From: Solea solea
Lineage: Eukaryota; Chordata; Actinopteri; Pleuronectiformes; Soleidae
Assembly (NCBI RefSeq): GCF_958295425.1
Contig: NC_081139.1
Span: 23,232,888-23,296,887 of the forward strand
Direction: 5' to 3'
DNA length: 64,000 nt
Shown: positions 36,601-52,850 of the stretch, in pieces
Layout: each line of letters starts with the position of its first letter
How positions within the stretch are numbered: position 1 is the stretch's first letter
Translations under genes and position numbers: made by a program
Notes under the pieces: model-generated
Database searches by the model: none
Seen by the model: the letters and a program-made list of their open reading frames with translations, nothing else
Told to the model about the DNA's origin: nothing

Positions 36601-38092
36601 CAAATAAGAATATTAAATTAAATAATAATTAGTCACCTTATCTCTCTAATTTTATTCTACTAGTGTGTGAAGTATCATGTGAGGAAGAGGAGGATGATGA
36701 GAGAGCAAATGTGAAAAGTCCATCACTGCAAGTGCGGCTGATTCATTTTCACCAAATGCACATTCACGCTCCAAGTAAGGCTACCACATCATTGTCACTT
36801 TGTAGGGACCTGTAAATCTCACTTGAAATGGTTTCACTTTGTATATTTTTCGAGCCAATCTTCCAGCTACAAACAGTTGATGCCTAAAGCCAGTGACGGT
36901 TTGCTTGACACACAATTATGAAAAAAGATTCCACACTCATTGGTCAATTTAGAGTGTCCAATTAACCAAATCTGCTTTTTTGGACTGTGGTAGGAATACC
37001 CAGAGAGAACCACCCCCCCCCCCCCCACACACACACACACACACTCACACACACACAAGGAGAACATTACAACTCCATAAAAAAAGGCCCTTGGTTGAAC
37101 TGGGATCTAAGCTGCTGACCTTCAGGCTGTGAGGCAACAAAGACACTTTACCACCGTGTGGCCCCGTCTAAATTATCCAGAAGACTTGTGGTTTTCACAT
37201 CTCATCCAGAGGTTTCTTCAGCTCAGGCAGAATTATAACATTTTAAAAAAAGTTACACACTGTAGCTTTAAACCTCTTTATTAACTATATGTCTTGTTTT
37301 ATCTGTGTCATTCTTAGTAATGAAGTTACAATGGCATTGTGATTTTAAATTCTGTGTTATGTTAATGTAATGTTAATTTCTTGTCGATACAGACTGCAGA
37401 CTCTGTGCTCAGGGACCGGCTGTCAGTCTGTGGTTTAGCAGCTTGGCTGCTGGGTTGTGGTCTCGTCCCCGGGCTTTGGCCTCGGGTCTGGCGCGGAGGC
37501 AGAGTGCAGCAGAGCCGCAACTTGGCGCAGGGCTGCAGAGGGCTGACAGGTTAGTCTGTGATGGATCGTCACTGATGGTGGAGCGAGCACAAAGACGCCT
37601 GTGTGGGACTCCGAGGTGCAGCAGGGAGGGGGGGTGAGCAGTGTGTCGGAGTCACTCAGAAGCCTCTGTCATCTTAACCCATTGTCAGCAGAACTGGAGC
37701 TTGTGTGTGTGTGTGTGTGTGTGTTTTGTGGCAGTGTCGGGCACACACTTGTGTCTTGTTTGAGGAGCAAGTCTCCCTCTCAGCATTTTGAAGTGAACAC
37801 TTGAGATGCAGTAAACCAGGGAGGACAGGGTGTTTACTGTCTGTGTGCAAATACTCTACATACCATGTCTTCATCCTCAAATTCAATCACATTAAACTCA
37901 GAGAGGGAGTCAAAATGATTTGGTGCTACATGTGGAATCCACTTAAGATCAGATTTAAGATCATGTTTTTGTATAGCTTTGTTTTTCCTACTACTTTTAC
38001 TTGTAAAACAACCTAGAAATTTTAATTAATTAATTTTAAATTTTAATTTCATAGAGATTACCAACATGCTTGGAGATTAATAAAGTTGTCTG

Positions 38093-38153
<61 letters not shown>

Positions 38154-38158
38154 CATCC
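38093..38158. repeat. (CTAT)n tetranucleotide microsatellite
   Basis: About 15 uninterrupted CTAT units ending in two CCAT variants, in the myog-mdm4 intergenic region. Confidence 0.9.
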
Positions 38159-39998
38159 ATGCATTTAAAATATATACATTAATAATACTTAATGGCCAAA
38201 TTAGTAACACAATGGATCCTCATTTGTGAGTGTACTTGTATTTGTTGCCTCTTTCGGGGCCTTTTCTGGCATAATTGCCGTCCTTGTCAGGACCAGACAC
38301 CCTCATGGAGACCAAAACCTGGTCCTAACCCAATTTCTGTGAAACTGGTTAAGTTTGGTTACACTTTTAATGGGTGACCACACTGTTGAGGCTGTCCAAA
38401 TTAATGGAATGGATGATAATGGAAGTCCGTGCAGTGTGTGTGTGTGTGTGTGTGTGTGCAGCAGGGATTGCCCTGTCACTGGCACAACACTGTTCCACTT
38501 CTCCTCATTGACAAGCAGCAGCACATTGCGGGACAGCTGAGCTGGGGGCAGAAGGAGGGGAGGGGTTAGCCCCGAAGATCATCACTGACCTGGAGAAGTG
38601 ACACCCGAGCGCCGACTGGAAATCTCAGATATGTAAGAGGAGCGTAACATAACAACATTAAAGGAGTTTGCCTGAAGGCGGATAAACCAGGACCTCGGTC
38701 CAGCGTGATGCGACAAAGTGTATGATAACAAAACCAGATCTGACCGCGCTCAGTGACAAACATGTGTTTACTCATGCTTTAAGAAAATATAGCACCTAAT
38801 GTTGAGTTTATAAGCAGTTGATTACAGTTTCTCTGTGAATGTCCTTCACTCATCCAGGTTAATGTATCTTCAGGAGTCCTGGGGACCCACTGTCTAAATA
38901 AAGCAAGCGAAGGGCCACAAATTAAAGGTTTTAAAGAAATAATGATCATTAAACCCATCTTGTCATACAACATGCATAGCATTCATATTGGAAAAGTAAA
39001 AACGATCTCCTTAGACCCTCAGATCGAGTGAGGAAAACCCAGAAAAAGTGCATATAATTGGCTTATTCAAAGTCAAAAGAAATGATTTTAATTTTAAAAA
39101 GGTTATACATTTATATACAGACATGCTAACCAGGTAGTTTCTGCTAATAAACCCTGCTAAATGTTACATACTGGACCTTTAATGTTTCATGTGAATCACT
39201 GTGGATGGAAGGATGTGATAGGTGTGATGTAATGCCTCACCTCCTTTGTGTGTGTGTTTCTGTGTCAGTGTTTTTATTCTTAACTCCATGGAAGAACATG
39301 ACGGGGACACAGTCGCCATAGAGACGGCGACAAATGCCCACGCTTCAGAGGCCATTTTCCTTCTGTCTCCATGATAACTGTGCATCCATTTACTGAAGCC
39401 TTTGACTGTGTTCATTTCTCCCGGAGACAGCGGTGACATTATTATACTGACTACATAACAAAGCGGAAGGATGACAAAGCAGTGTTCCTCCCTCCTTGAT
39501 GAGCATCGCAATGCATTTTAACAATGAAAGTAAATCTGTCGCATCACTATAAATGAATGAGAGCAGTCAGAGCTGATTACTACACCACCACCCTGTGCCC
39601 CTCCCTGTCTATTACTGTTGAGTAATGAACCTTACATAAGCTGCACTGCTACACCACCGTCTACCACTGATTGAAGTCTGGAGGTGATGTGACACTATCA
39701 TTGGGAGAATACTCCCATTCATTTGTGCTCAGTATGAAGTGGCCCACCTGTGTTTTCACAAGGCTCTGGAGGCTCGGAGAAAGCTTTTCAAAGTCAGAGG
39801 GGAAACAGTAGTTCTGCAGCCCGGCCACGCTGCTGCTCACTGGGGCTTTTATCGCAGCGTAATCCCCTACAACAAACAGAATGGCCGGCATGTGCATACG
39901 CAGCTGTCGCAGTCTTAGTGCAAGTGGTGTCATGTTAAATCACTGGAATGGACTGAGCCCCTGAACCATCCACTGCCCTTCCCCATGCTGGCATCCCA

Positions 39999-40048
<50 letters not shown>

Positions 40049-40486
40049 CACACATTTATAACGTACATACATAACCCACTTCCCACTAACATAGTTTGCA
40101 GCACATGGTCGCAGTAAAGTTATTCACTGTAAATAACCTGATGCAAACACCCAGATTATTTACATGACTTGGCCTAATGTGTGCTCCAGTGATGCAGCCT
40201 TCACACGTGTGTGACACTGACGCTCAGTGTCACATACTGTTCAGACACAACATTTACGTTTGACATGAAAAGAGGAATAAAAGACGAAGAGATCAGTATT
40301 TTCAAAGCTCATCGGGGGAAAGAAGCGGAAGGTTCTCGTCTGGCCGAGTCAATCTTCACACTTAAACCCTACTGAGCTGCAGTTTACCTGCAGAAGAGGA
40401 GACTGAAGGGAGAAACTCCCCCGGAAAACAAATGAAAGAGGCTGCAGTGGAAGTCCAAAGGCAAAGGATTTGCAGCTAACTTGAGG

Positions 40487-40685
40487 GGCCGACAGTGGCT
40501 CAGTGGGAGCGCGAGTCCTCTTTCAAGTGGAAGGTTGGGGGTTCAAGTCTACGTGTTGCTGGGCAAGACTTCACACCACGATGCTTCTGCTGCCTGTGAT
40601 GGCAGCGTATAAAAGATGTGTGATAGAAAACTGGCTGCACATAGATGTGCTGTATGAATGAGTCTTTATTAAGACGAGAAAAATG
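40487..40685 (+). mobile_element. tRNA-derived SINE, copy 1
   Basis: GACAGTGGCTCAGTGGGAGC resembles a tRNA A-box head and GGTTCAAGTC at about 40539 a B-box. The tail contains GCTGTATGAATGAGTC. The body is shared with copies at 56519 and 58791. It is a SINE and not a tRNA gene because the acceptor stem does not close. Confidence 0.6.
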
Positions 40686-40782
40686 CTACGTAAATATAGA
40701 TATTCAACATTATTATATATATATATAACTGTTGCTCAGCTAAAAATGTTCCATTGTTCCATTACAAACAAGGCTGTACACT

Positions 40783-41800
40783 CACAGGCCACTTTATTAA
40801 GTATACTTCTACACGTTAATGCAAATATCTACTCAGCCAATCACATGGCAGCAACTAGATGTATTTTAATATGCAGACATGGTGAAGACGACCTGCTGGA
40901 GTTCAACTCGAGTATCATGTGGAAGAAGTGTAATTTAAACACAGAGTGAATTATCTCTGCTGTTAGGGATCTGTCAATCAAAATCAATAACAAAAGTTCA
41001 TTTAAATGATTTGTTCAGTTCTTCCTCCATGACCGGAGCGACTACAATACAGCAGCAGGGTTTGTAAGTACACACAATTAAATGAAAACAAAAGACCACA
41101 CTGTGGCAAACTACTTCAGAGGGATAATGTAACATGAAAATGTAAGTGGATAATGTCATTCAAAGGTGACCAAACTTAAACGGTCCATTGCCTTGACTGG
41201 AAATAAAATGAACTAAAAGGGACTATTTTAGTTCCCTCAAACCCTCAAAAACGATCCAAATAAAGAGTGGGAAGGAAAAAAAGAACAGAAACAGCAGGAA
41301 ATTGAAAAAAATGAACCTTCGTAGACACTGGTGAGGCAGGAATAATCAGACACAGGTGAAACATTAGGTTGGGGCAGACAATCAGAAGGGACAGGACAGA
41401 CTGATATTGACAAGGTACAGTCAAAAAAAAAAACTACACAAAGAACTAAAAACTCAAGTGAAAACAATTGTCCACATAAAAAGTGCGTGGATAAATCAGG
41501 GGTCGTGACATGTCCATTGATTTAAAGAATGCTACCGCATTACTCAATGTGGGACTTTTTAAAAACTGCTGATTTAGTGAGATTTTCCACACACAACCAT
41601 CGCTGGGTTTTTGGCCTGAACAAAGCTCTGTGGAAATATAAAAGAAAAGCCAGAGATCAGAGAAGAATGACCAGATGATAGAACCAAAGGTATGCAGTGG
41701 AACATCTCTGAACACGTCAAACCTTAAAGCAGACGGATTTAAGCAGCTGTAGACCTCACTGGACACTTCATTTGGTACACACACCACCTAAATATGACCA
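40783..41800 (+). mobile_element. Tc1/mariner-like remnant, interrupted
   Basis: 40783-40925 (CACAGGCCACTTTATTAA, GCCAATCACATGGCAGCAAC) and 41561-41625 (CTGCTGATTTAGTGAGATTT, ACACACAACCATCGCTGGGT) are recognisable pieces of one widespread fish element whose intact form carries a Tc1-type helix-turn-helix. About 600 bp of unrelated sequence separates them. Confidence 0.45.
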
Positions 41801-42729
41801 GTGAGTTCAAATCACTCCACTTTAATTTGAAGATGATTTACACCTCCATGTTACCTAAGGGTCAACACAATCAACACAGCTTCTCGTGATGTAAAAACTT
41901 CACTCGGTTCACGTCATCCGTCAATTCTGGTTTCCTTCTGTGGGTACAAGCAGGAAACCATTCAACTTTTATTTTGAAATTCTCTCCGTCTTTACGTCTT
42001 TTTCCATACTCGGCCTATCTTTGTTTTTCCTCCACTGACCTTCTCCCATGTCAGCAGGGGGACAAATTTAGCGGCCTGGTCTCTGGAGCGACCAAATAGT
42101 CAGACACAACAGTAGGAATGTGTGTGCGTGTGTGCGTGTGTGTGTGTGTGTCTGTGTGCGTGTGTGCGTGTGTGTGTGAAGGTGAGAAAAGGAAGGTCCC
42201 GGTCAAACAGCTACAGTTACAAATATCCAGACAGATAAGGATGGTTAACAGGCTGAGGCTTGCAGGAGAAGGACACAGGAAGAGAGTGACACTGCGTCAC
42301 ATAAACAAGAACAAACAAGAAAAAAAAGATTTGAAAGGATTTTAAATTGTCAAAAAATATGGCAGCGATGTTCAATAACCAGCAACCATCTTAACTATTT
42401 TCCCTCTAGGAAGTATTGCATACGCCATGGGGGATAAAGGGAGAATGTGTTAAGTTATTCTGGGATGTTGAGATGGAGGAACTGTCACCATGGAAACATG
42501 AAGATCCCCTACCACTCCCTGGGCCGTGCCGTTCGTGGGCTGCCAAACTGTGGCTGCCATGTTTACCGGAGGGTGTTGTTCTTGGTCTCTGCGCTCTGTG
42601 ACGAGCCAGACGCCGCCAACAAAGCAGTGGGTCATTCTGGAATTAGACGCTTCGGTATGATGGGAACATTTAGTGCTGAAGTACAAAACACAGTAGCCTC
42701 AGAAGAAACTAATGACGTTTTTTTTCATT

Positions 42730-43535
42730 ATACAGTTCTAGCACCACTGGGCTCTAGGCACGTCGTCTTCTATTACTTCATAGTACGTCCTTGACCTCAC
42801 CTCAATGACACACCACTGTGTACTTTTGCAGACAGTGTACGCTCGCTGTAACGGTCCCGCTGGTTTTTAAAATGGCGGGTTAGATTCTTGTGTCGGACGT
42901 CACGCTCACGACTCCTGTACCTGTACGATCCCTAATGGAACAGAAAAAAAAAAAACTGTTGAGTGGAACCCAGTCGTCGTAGAACTGTATAGTGGAAAAA
43001 AACCATAACACCACAATGAATTAAAGGAATACTTCAGTTTGTTTGTTTTTCATAATTTTGAGTGTGTTATGTGGTTGTTTAAAAGTTTATTATGTTCACA
43101 TGTTCAAAATAAAGCCTTCATTCATACAAAGGTGTGTCAAGCTGTTCTGTTTTGGAATCTTGGGTGTTGAAGTGCAAGCTTTCCATTGATGGAGGGGACT
43201 TCCCACCTGCAGAGATACATCCATTACACAGATCTCACTCTACTGTTATTTATAGAGCACATTTAAAAACAACCGAGGTTGATAATAAAATGAAAATAAG
43301 AACAATAGGAACATAAAAACATCTACAGTTCCACATTGTTCGGTTTGATTCTTGTGTCGGACGTCGTGCTCATGACTCTTCCAGTGACATCTGTTGGTTT
43401 TCACGTTTTAGTATCGGCTCAGCTCGCTTGGAACTTCACCAGAGCAGGTACTAAAAAAGTACAAAGTACTATCACTAATGGAAACACAAAAAACCCAGTC
43501 GTGCCGAGTCGTGCTAGAACTGCATAATTGTATTA
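42730..43535. mobile_element. Two degenerate MITE fragments
   Basis: 42730-42995 and 43340-43535 both carry TTCTTGTGTCGGACGTC, GAGCAGGTACT-type and ACTGTATAGTGGAAA-type segments related to the 8.6 and 16.3 kb copies. A further related fragment runs from about 60440 (CAGTTCTAGTACTACTCGGC) to 60600. No coding capacity. Confidence 0.55.
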
Positions 43536-45806
43536 AAGGTTCCATTAGTGCACATCTAAATTGTAAAAACCAAAGCCATTAAACTTGTTTACTTGCCTTT
43601 TTTGTGATTTAACTGCCCATTAGATTAAAAAAAACAAGTGGTTTGGTGTAAGTATCACAACTATAATAAATGCAGTTAATAGTGTGACATTTGCATCTAT
43701 AATAGTCACGCAATGGCTACTCTGAGGTGGTGGTAGGGGGGACTCTCCAAATCAAATTGAGCGCAGGGCCTGCATCCAAACAATAGCATTAGTATCATAG
43801 CAACAGATTTAATACTATGTAATATTTTGTGTTGTACTGCTGGTGTTAAGGCGTTTGATCTGCTTCTCAACGAGAGCAAAGCAGCAGCAGATGATCGGTG
43901 TGTAAAGCAGAGGAGCCGCAGGTGCTGAAGCCCTGACAAGTCAGAGACGACACATGACAGCTGGCCTGTCATACAATGACTTATTCTTCAACACACACAC
44001 ACACACACACACAGGACCAGCAGTAGGGACTGTACGTCAACTGTCCCTCTGTAGAGAAAGTGTCCCAAGTGTAATAATAAAGCACCAAGTCTTTACTGCT
44101 TTCCAACAACTGTTTTTATTCCGTGACTATTAGAAAAACATTAACATTTTTAACCGTACTTTCAATATATCTTAGTCTTAATGTTAATAATTGGCACAAC
44201 TATCATTGTCATTTTGGACCAGTATGACTGGCCATTTTTACGCATTTATGTAAGTGGAGGAAGTTTGTTTGTATATTGATGAAGATAAATACAACAGGCG
44301 ACTTCCTTTATGTTTATAGAGTAGCTTTTATACAGCTGATACAGCTCACACACGCACCAGCTCAGCGCTAGTGCAAGTCACGACAGGAAACATGCTTTAT
44401 ATTACACATTATCATCATGTTACTGGTACTGGTAAGCTTCACTGTGCACCAGAGAGAATGCTGAGTCACCACGCCACCTGCTGGCAGAAACATTAAGCAC
44501 AAGTAAATATCAGAGATCTATGGTGCTCCCTTTATGTTACGTGTCACTCAATTTCTTAAAGCTGGAGAGCATAATGTATTTCACCGCAACTAAATAGCAT
44601 CCACAATCTTCAAATAAAATCTGTTATGTACAAATCAAAGTTAAAAGTCATTACTTGGCAGTGTAACGCTTAAATCAAACTCCCCAACTACTCCCCTCAC
44701 GCTTCTTTAGAGACCGTGTTCATATTTCTGAAAACACTTTTCTGTAAATTACACGTGTAGAACTCTGTAACAAGTGCAGCCCTTTTTTTCTGCTTCATCA
44801 CAAGTGGCCATCTGGAACAAAAATATAAAGACAGAAATAAATTAAATACAAAATATACAGAAATTATTCTTTCATTTTTCCAGTCCAGGAAAAGGGGAGA
44901 GAAGTGTCCTTTTTCCAAAATGATGCAACTTAAACACCGACCGACAATTAGAGGACATAAATTACTGCAGGCAAATCTGTCAGAGGAGAAGATTGGCATC
45001 ATATTCAATACATATTAACATCAATTTACTACCGCGAGAGAAAACTACAGTAAATACTTCAGCTGTGCATTCTCAAGCAGGTTATAAAGTCAACTCTACT
45101 GTTATTAAAATACTATGCTGAGAGAAACAGGACTTAAGCCACCACTTTGTATTTGACACTACATTCTTTGGTGCTGAAATGAACGCATGTTAGAGAGAAA
45201 AGCTTTAAGGATATAATATTCATGAAGGCGTAGGTGTTGAAATCAGTCCTTCAGTCTCGACTTCATTACTCAAATCTTAGCGCTAGATACGAATATGCAA
45301 AAAAAGATGTGGAGAACGCATGAAGTAAAAGAAAGGTGTCACGATGAAGAAGTCGACTTAACTAATAACAAAACCAAGGCAAGCAACATTAAATGCAACA
45401 GAAAAACCAATCAGGGAGCAGCCTGAAAAGAAGAGCCTTCATAAAATTAAGAATCATTCACACAAACGTGTGCTGCATTGCCATTGTGATCTTCTCATAA
45501 ATAAATACTTCAGCCTTGGTACGTCCCTTATGCGGGTGTGAGAGACGACCAAGGTTTCACCTAACAATACTTCAGAGGCAGTGTGATGGCAAAATAAACC
45601 ATGCAACCAAACTCAAGCGTCACCAAGTGCTTTTCACGTGCGCATCTGTAGAGGTTGAGGTGCACGTCTCAAAAAGGAGAGTGAGCGCGCGTGCGTGTGT
45701 GTGTGTGTGTGTGCGTGTGTATTTGAGTGCATGCAACTGCAGCTGTGTCATCATTTATGCTGATTAAGGTCCAATTAGAGTCTGCTGACTCACTGTGTTT
45801 TAGCAG

Positions 45807-46560
45807 TGTTTCCACCAAGTGGAATGGTTTGGTTTGGTACAGTACGTATTTTTTGGAGTTTCCATTAGGAATAGTACCAAAATAACCAGCCCCGACTATT
45901 CCATTCTTTGACACCCTTCCCTTAGGGAACCAGAGTAAAATAGTACAGTAAGGTCAGCAGGGTGACAGAAAAATGTCACTCCCTTGTGATCAGTGTAATC
46001 AACATCCTATGGAAGTTGAGGCAAACGCCTGCAGTCTATTCTCGCACAAAGCTGGATGTCCTCCATTGTAGTCTGTTGTCGTCGCACCAGTACGCCACGC
46101 TACGTGAGCCCACACCCCGCAAACTAAGGTACGGTTCTCGTTAGGGACATCAGCAGATATTGGCTTTAAAATGAATTATCGAATATCAGTAAACACACCA
46201 AGATCTGCCGATATGACCAATGGCTACAGCAGTAGGCTAAATAGGCTGCTACCTCCTTCACTTCCATGCTGGCGCCCTCTACAATTATCGTTTTCGTTTA
46301 TTCATTTCACTCAAAGAAGAAAATCTTCTGCGACATGAGTATTCAAATGATAATGTTCGTTTCCCAACAAAAGAGACTAAATGACCTCTGCAGTTGGGCG
46401 CCGGGAAAAACTTATATCGGTATCAGTTATTGGCCCAAGCAATGCATCTGCATATTGGATATCGGCAAAAAGGCCAATATCATGCATCCCTAGTTCTCAG
46501 GCTTTACTGTTCTAAACCATACTGTACTGTACCAAACCGTACCATGATGGAACCACTGAA
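45807..46560. mobile_element. MITE with a second MITE nested inside it
   Basis: The outer element starts GTGTTTCCACCAAGTGGAAT at 45807 and ends with the inverted form (GATGGAACCACTG) near 46556. Its end matches 61108-61193 in reverse complement. Inside, 46141-46492 is a different family, starting TAGGGACATCAGCAGATATT and ending ATCATGCATCCCTA; this family recurs in the opposite orientation at 62520-62880. Neither copy codes for a transposase. Confidence 0.7.
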
Positions 46561-46572
46561 ATGAACAGATTT
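46290..46572 (-). other. mdm4: mdm4 3' untranslated region, inside transposon sequence
   Basis: The stop codon at 46575-46573 is followed within about 20 nt by MITE sequence. The first minus-strand AATAAA after the stop is at 46302-46297, inside the nested element (46141-46492), so the poly(A) signal may be transposon-derived. Confidence 0.5.
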
Positions 46573-51710
<5,138 letters not shown>

Positions 51711-52620
51711 AGTAAATGAACTAAGTCTGCACAAAGAGAATAAAGAGATTTAGAAATAGAAGCTATTGGCTGTGTTTCCACAACACTTATGTTTATTGTT
51801 TATAACCGTGTCTGGAAACTTTAAGACAATAATAACCATATACAACAAATCCAATCACAATCCTTCAACATTAACGAATCAAAGATCCAATATATAAACG
51901 GTGCATTGTGCAAAACTAGAAATATTTTACATAAGATGTGAAATTGTATTGTTTAACAAGAGTATATTGTTGTCTGTCAGCCCAGGAGCAAATATAGTTA
52001 TATTTCTGACATCTACCGTGACGATTTCGAACATCGACTGAACTGACAAACAGAAAGTACTGGACTTAGTCATCACAAACATGGTCACGGAACGACCTCG
52101 TTGTTATGCGCAACAACAGCGCAATCATGACACCCACGAGGCGAAATTAACTGTAAAAAGTAGTATAACTCAAATAGCTTCATTACGTTACACCCGAGAA
52201 AAACCCCCACTAATAATATCAGATGTCGGTGGCCTGGAGCCGAGACGCTATAGGACGAGCTGCATATTGCTCACAGCTGCATGGATGAAACCATTACATC
52301 ACCTTTACTTTGCCTTTTCTCCTCCGCACTTGTTGTCTTTAGGCCTGTGCAGCTAAGCCAACGTCAGGAAAACAAGCTATCTTATATAAACACAACACAC
52401 GCAGATACTGCTGAATTGACGGCGGGTGAACGGTTACGTACGGGCAAGTTTGAAAGACGTGTGCTACATCTGCCATCGTCGCCAGCAAACGTGTAGCTAA
52501 GGTTAGCCCAGTTAGCTTCCTGAACAATGCGTCCGTTAAAAATTATCTCACCGTGATGGGTTGACATTACTTCACCGCCGCCACATAGCTCCAACTCGCA
52601 CTGCTGTCTTAACAAGTGGA
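51711..52620 (-). other. mdm4: mdm4 5' leader: noncoding exon 1, intron 1, start of exon 2
   Basis: Exon 2 begins at 51726 (acceptor TGTGCAG), 15 nt before the ATG. A consensus donor CACG|GTGAGA at 52552/52551 marks the end of a noncoding exon 1 that extends to about 52600-52700; its start cannot be fixed. The exon contains two upstream ATGs (52586 and 52567). Sequence around 52080-52450 inside intron 1 shows nothing recognisable. Confidence 0.6.
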
Positions 52621-52850
52621 CGACATCTCATAAATATACATACGTACAAAAAGAAAAATGTTCAACACAAGCTAATTCTGATGAGCAGCTAATGTTAGGG
52701 TTAGCTAACTGCAGATTCAAAACTATGAATATGGCTAAACAAGTTCCGGATACACAACTCTACTACACAAAACGGTCCAGGAGTGTGCTGCCCCCTACCG
52801 TTGGATGCATGCAATAATAATAAAAAAAAATTCTGTTTAAAAAAACCCAA

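Larger units (their letters stand above)
34000..46290. other. Intergenic region between myog and mdm4; no gene recognised
   Basis: About 12.3 kb with no protein I recognise on either strand. It holds a dispersed repeat with poly-C/CA at 36930-37150, a GC-rich exon-like island at 37390-37640, a (CTAT)n tract near 38093-38156, repeat fragments at 38240-38400 and 39085-39185, a SINE at 40487-40685, a Tc1-like remnant at about 40783-41800, TG tracts, MITE copies at 42730-43535 and the nested MITE next to mdm4. The remainder is unremarkable AT-rich sequence. Confidence 0.6.

Noticed and set aside
38093..38158. CRISPR-like direct repeats
   Set aside because: Uninterrupted 4-bp tandem units without spacers: an ordinary microsatellite in a vertebrate genome.
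40487..40560. tRNA genes (also at 56519 and 58791)
   Set aside because: Only A/B-box-like heads are present and the cloverleaf does not close; the shared tails show they are SINEs.
41446..41787. 113-codon minus-strand ORF
   Set aside because: Lies across a degenerate Tc1-like remnant in the wrong orientation for a transposase; not a gene.
52081..52356. 91-codon plus-strand ORF in mdm4 intron 1
   Set aside because: No recognisable domain, low-information composition and located within an intron of the opposite strand.
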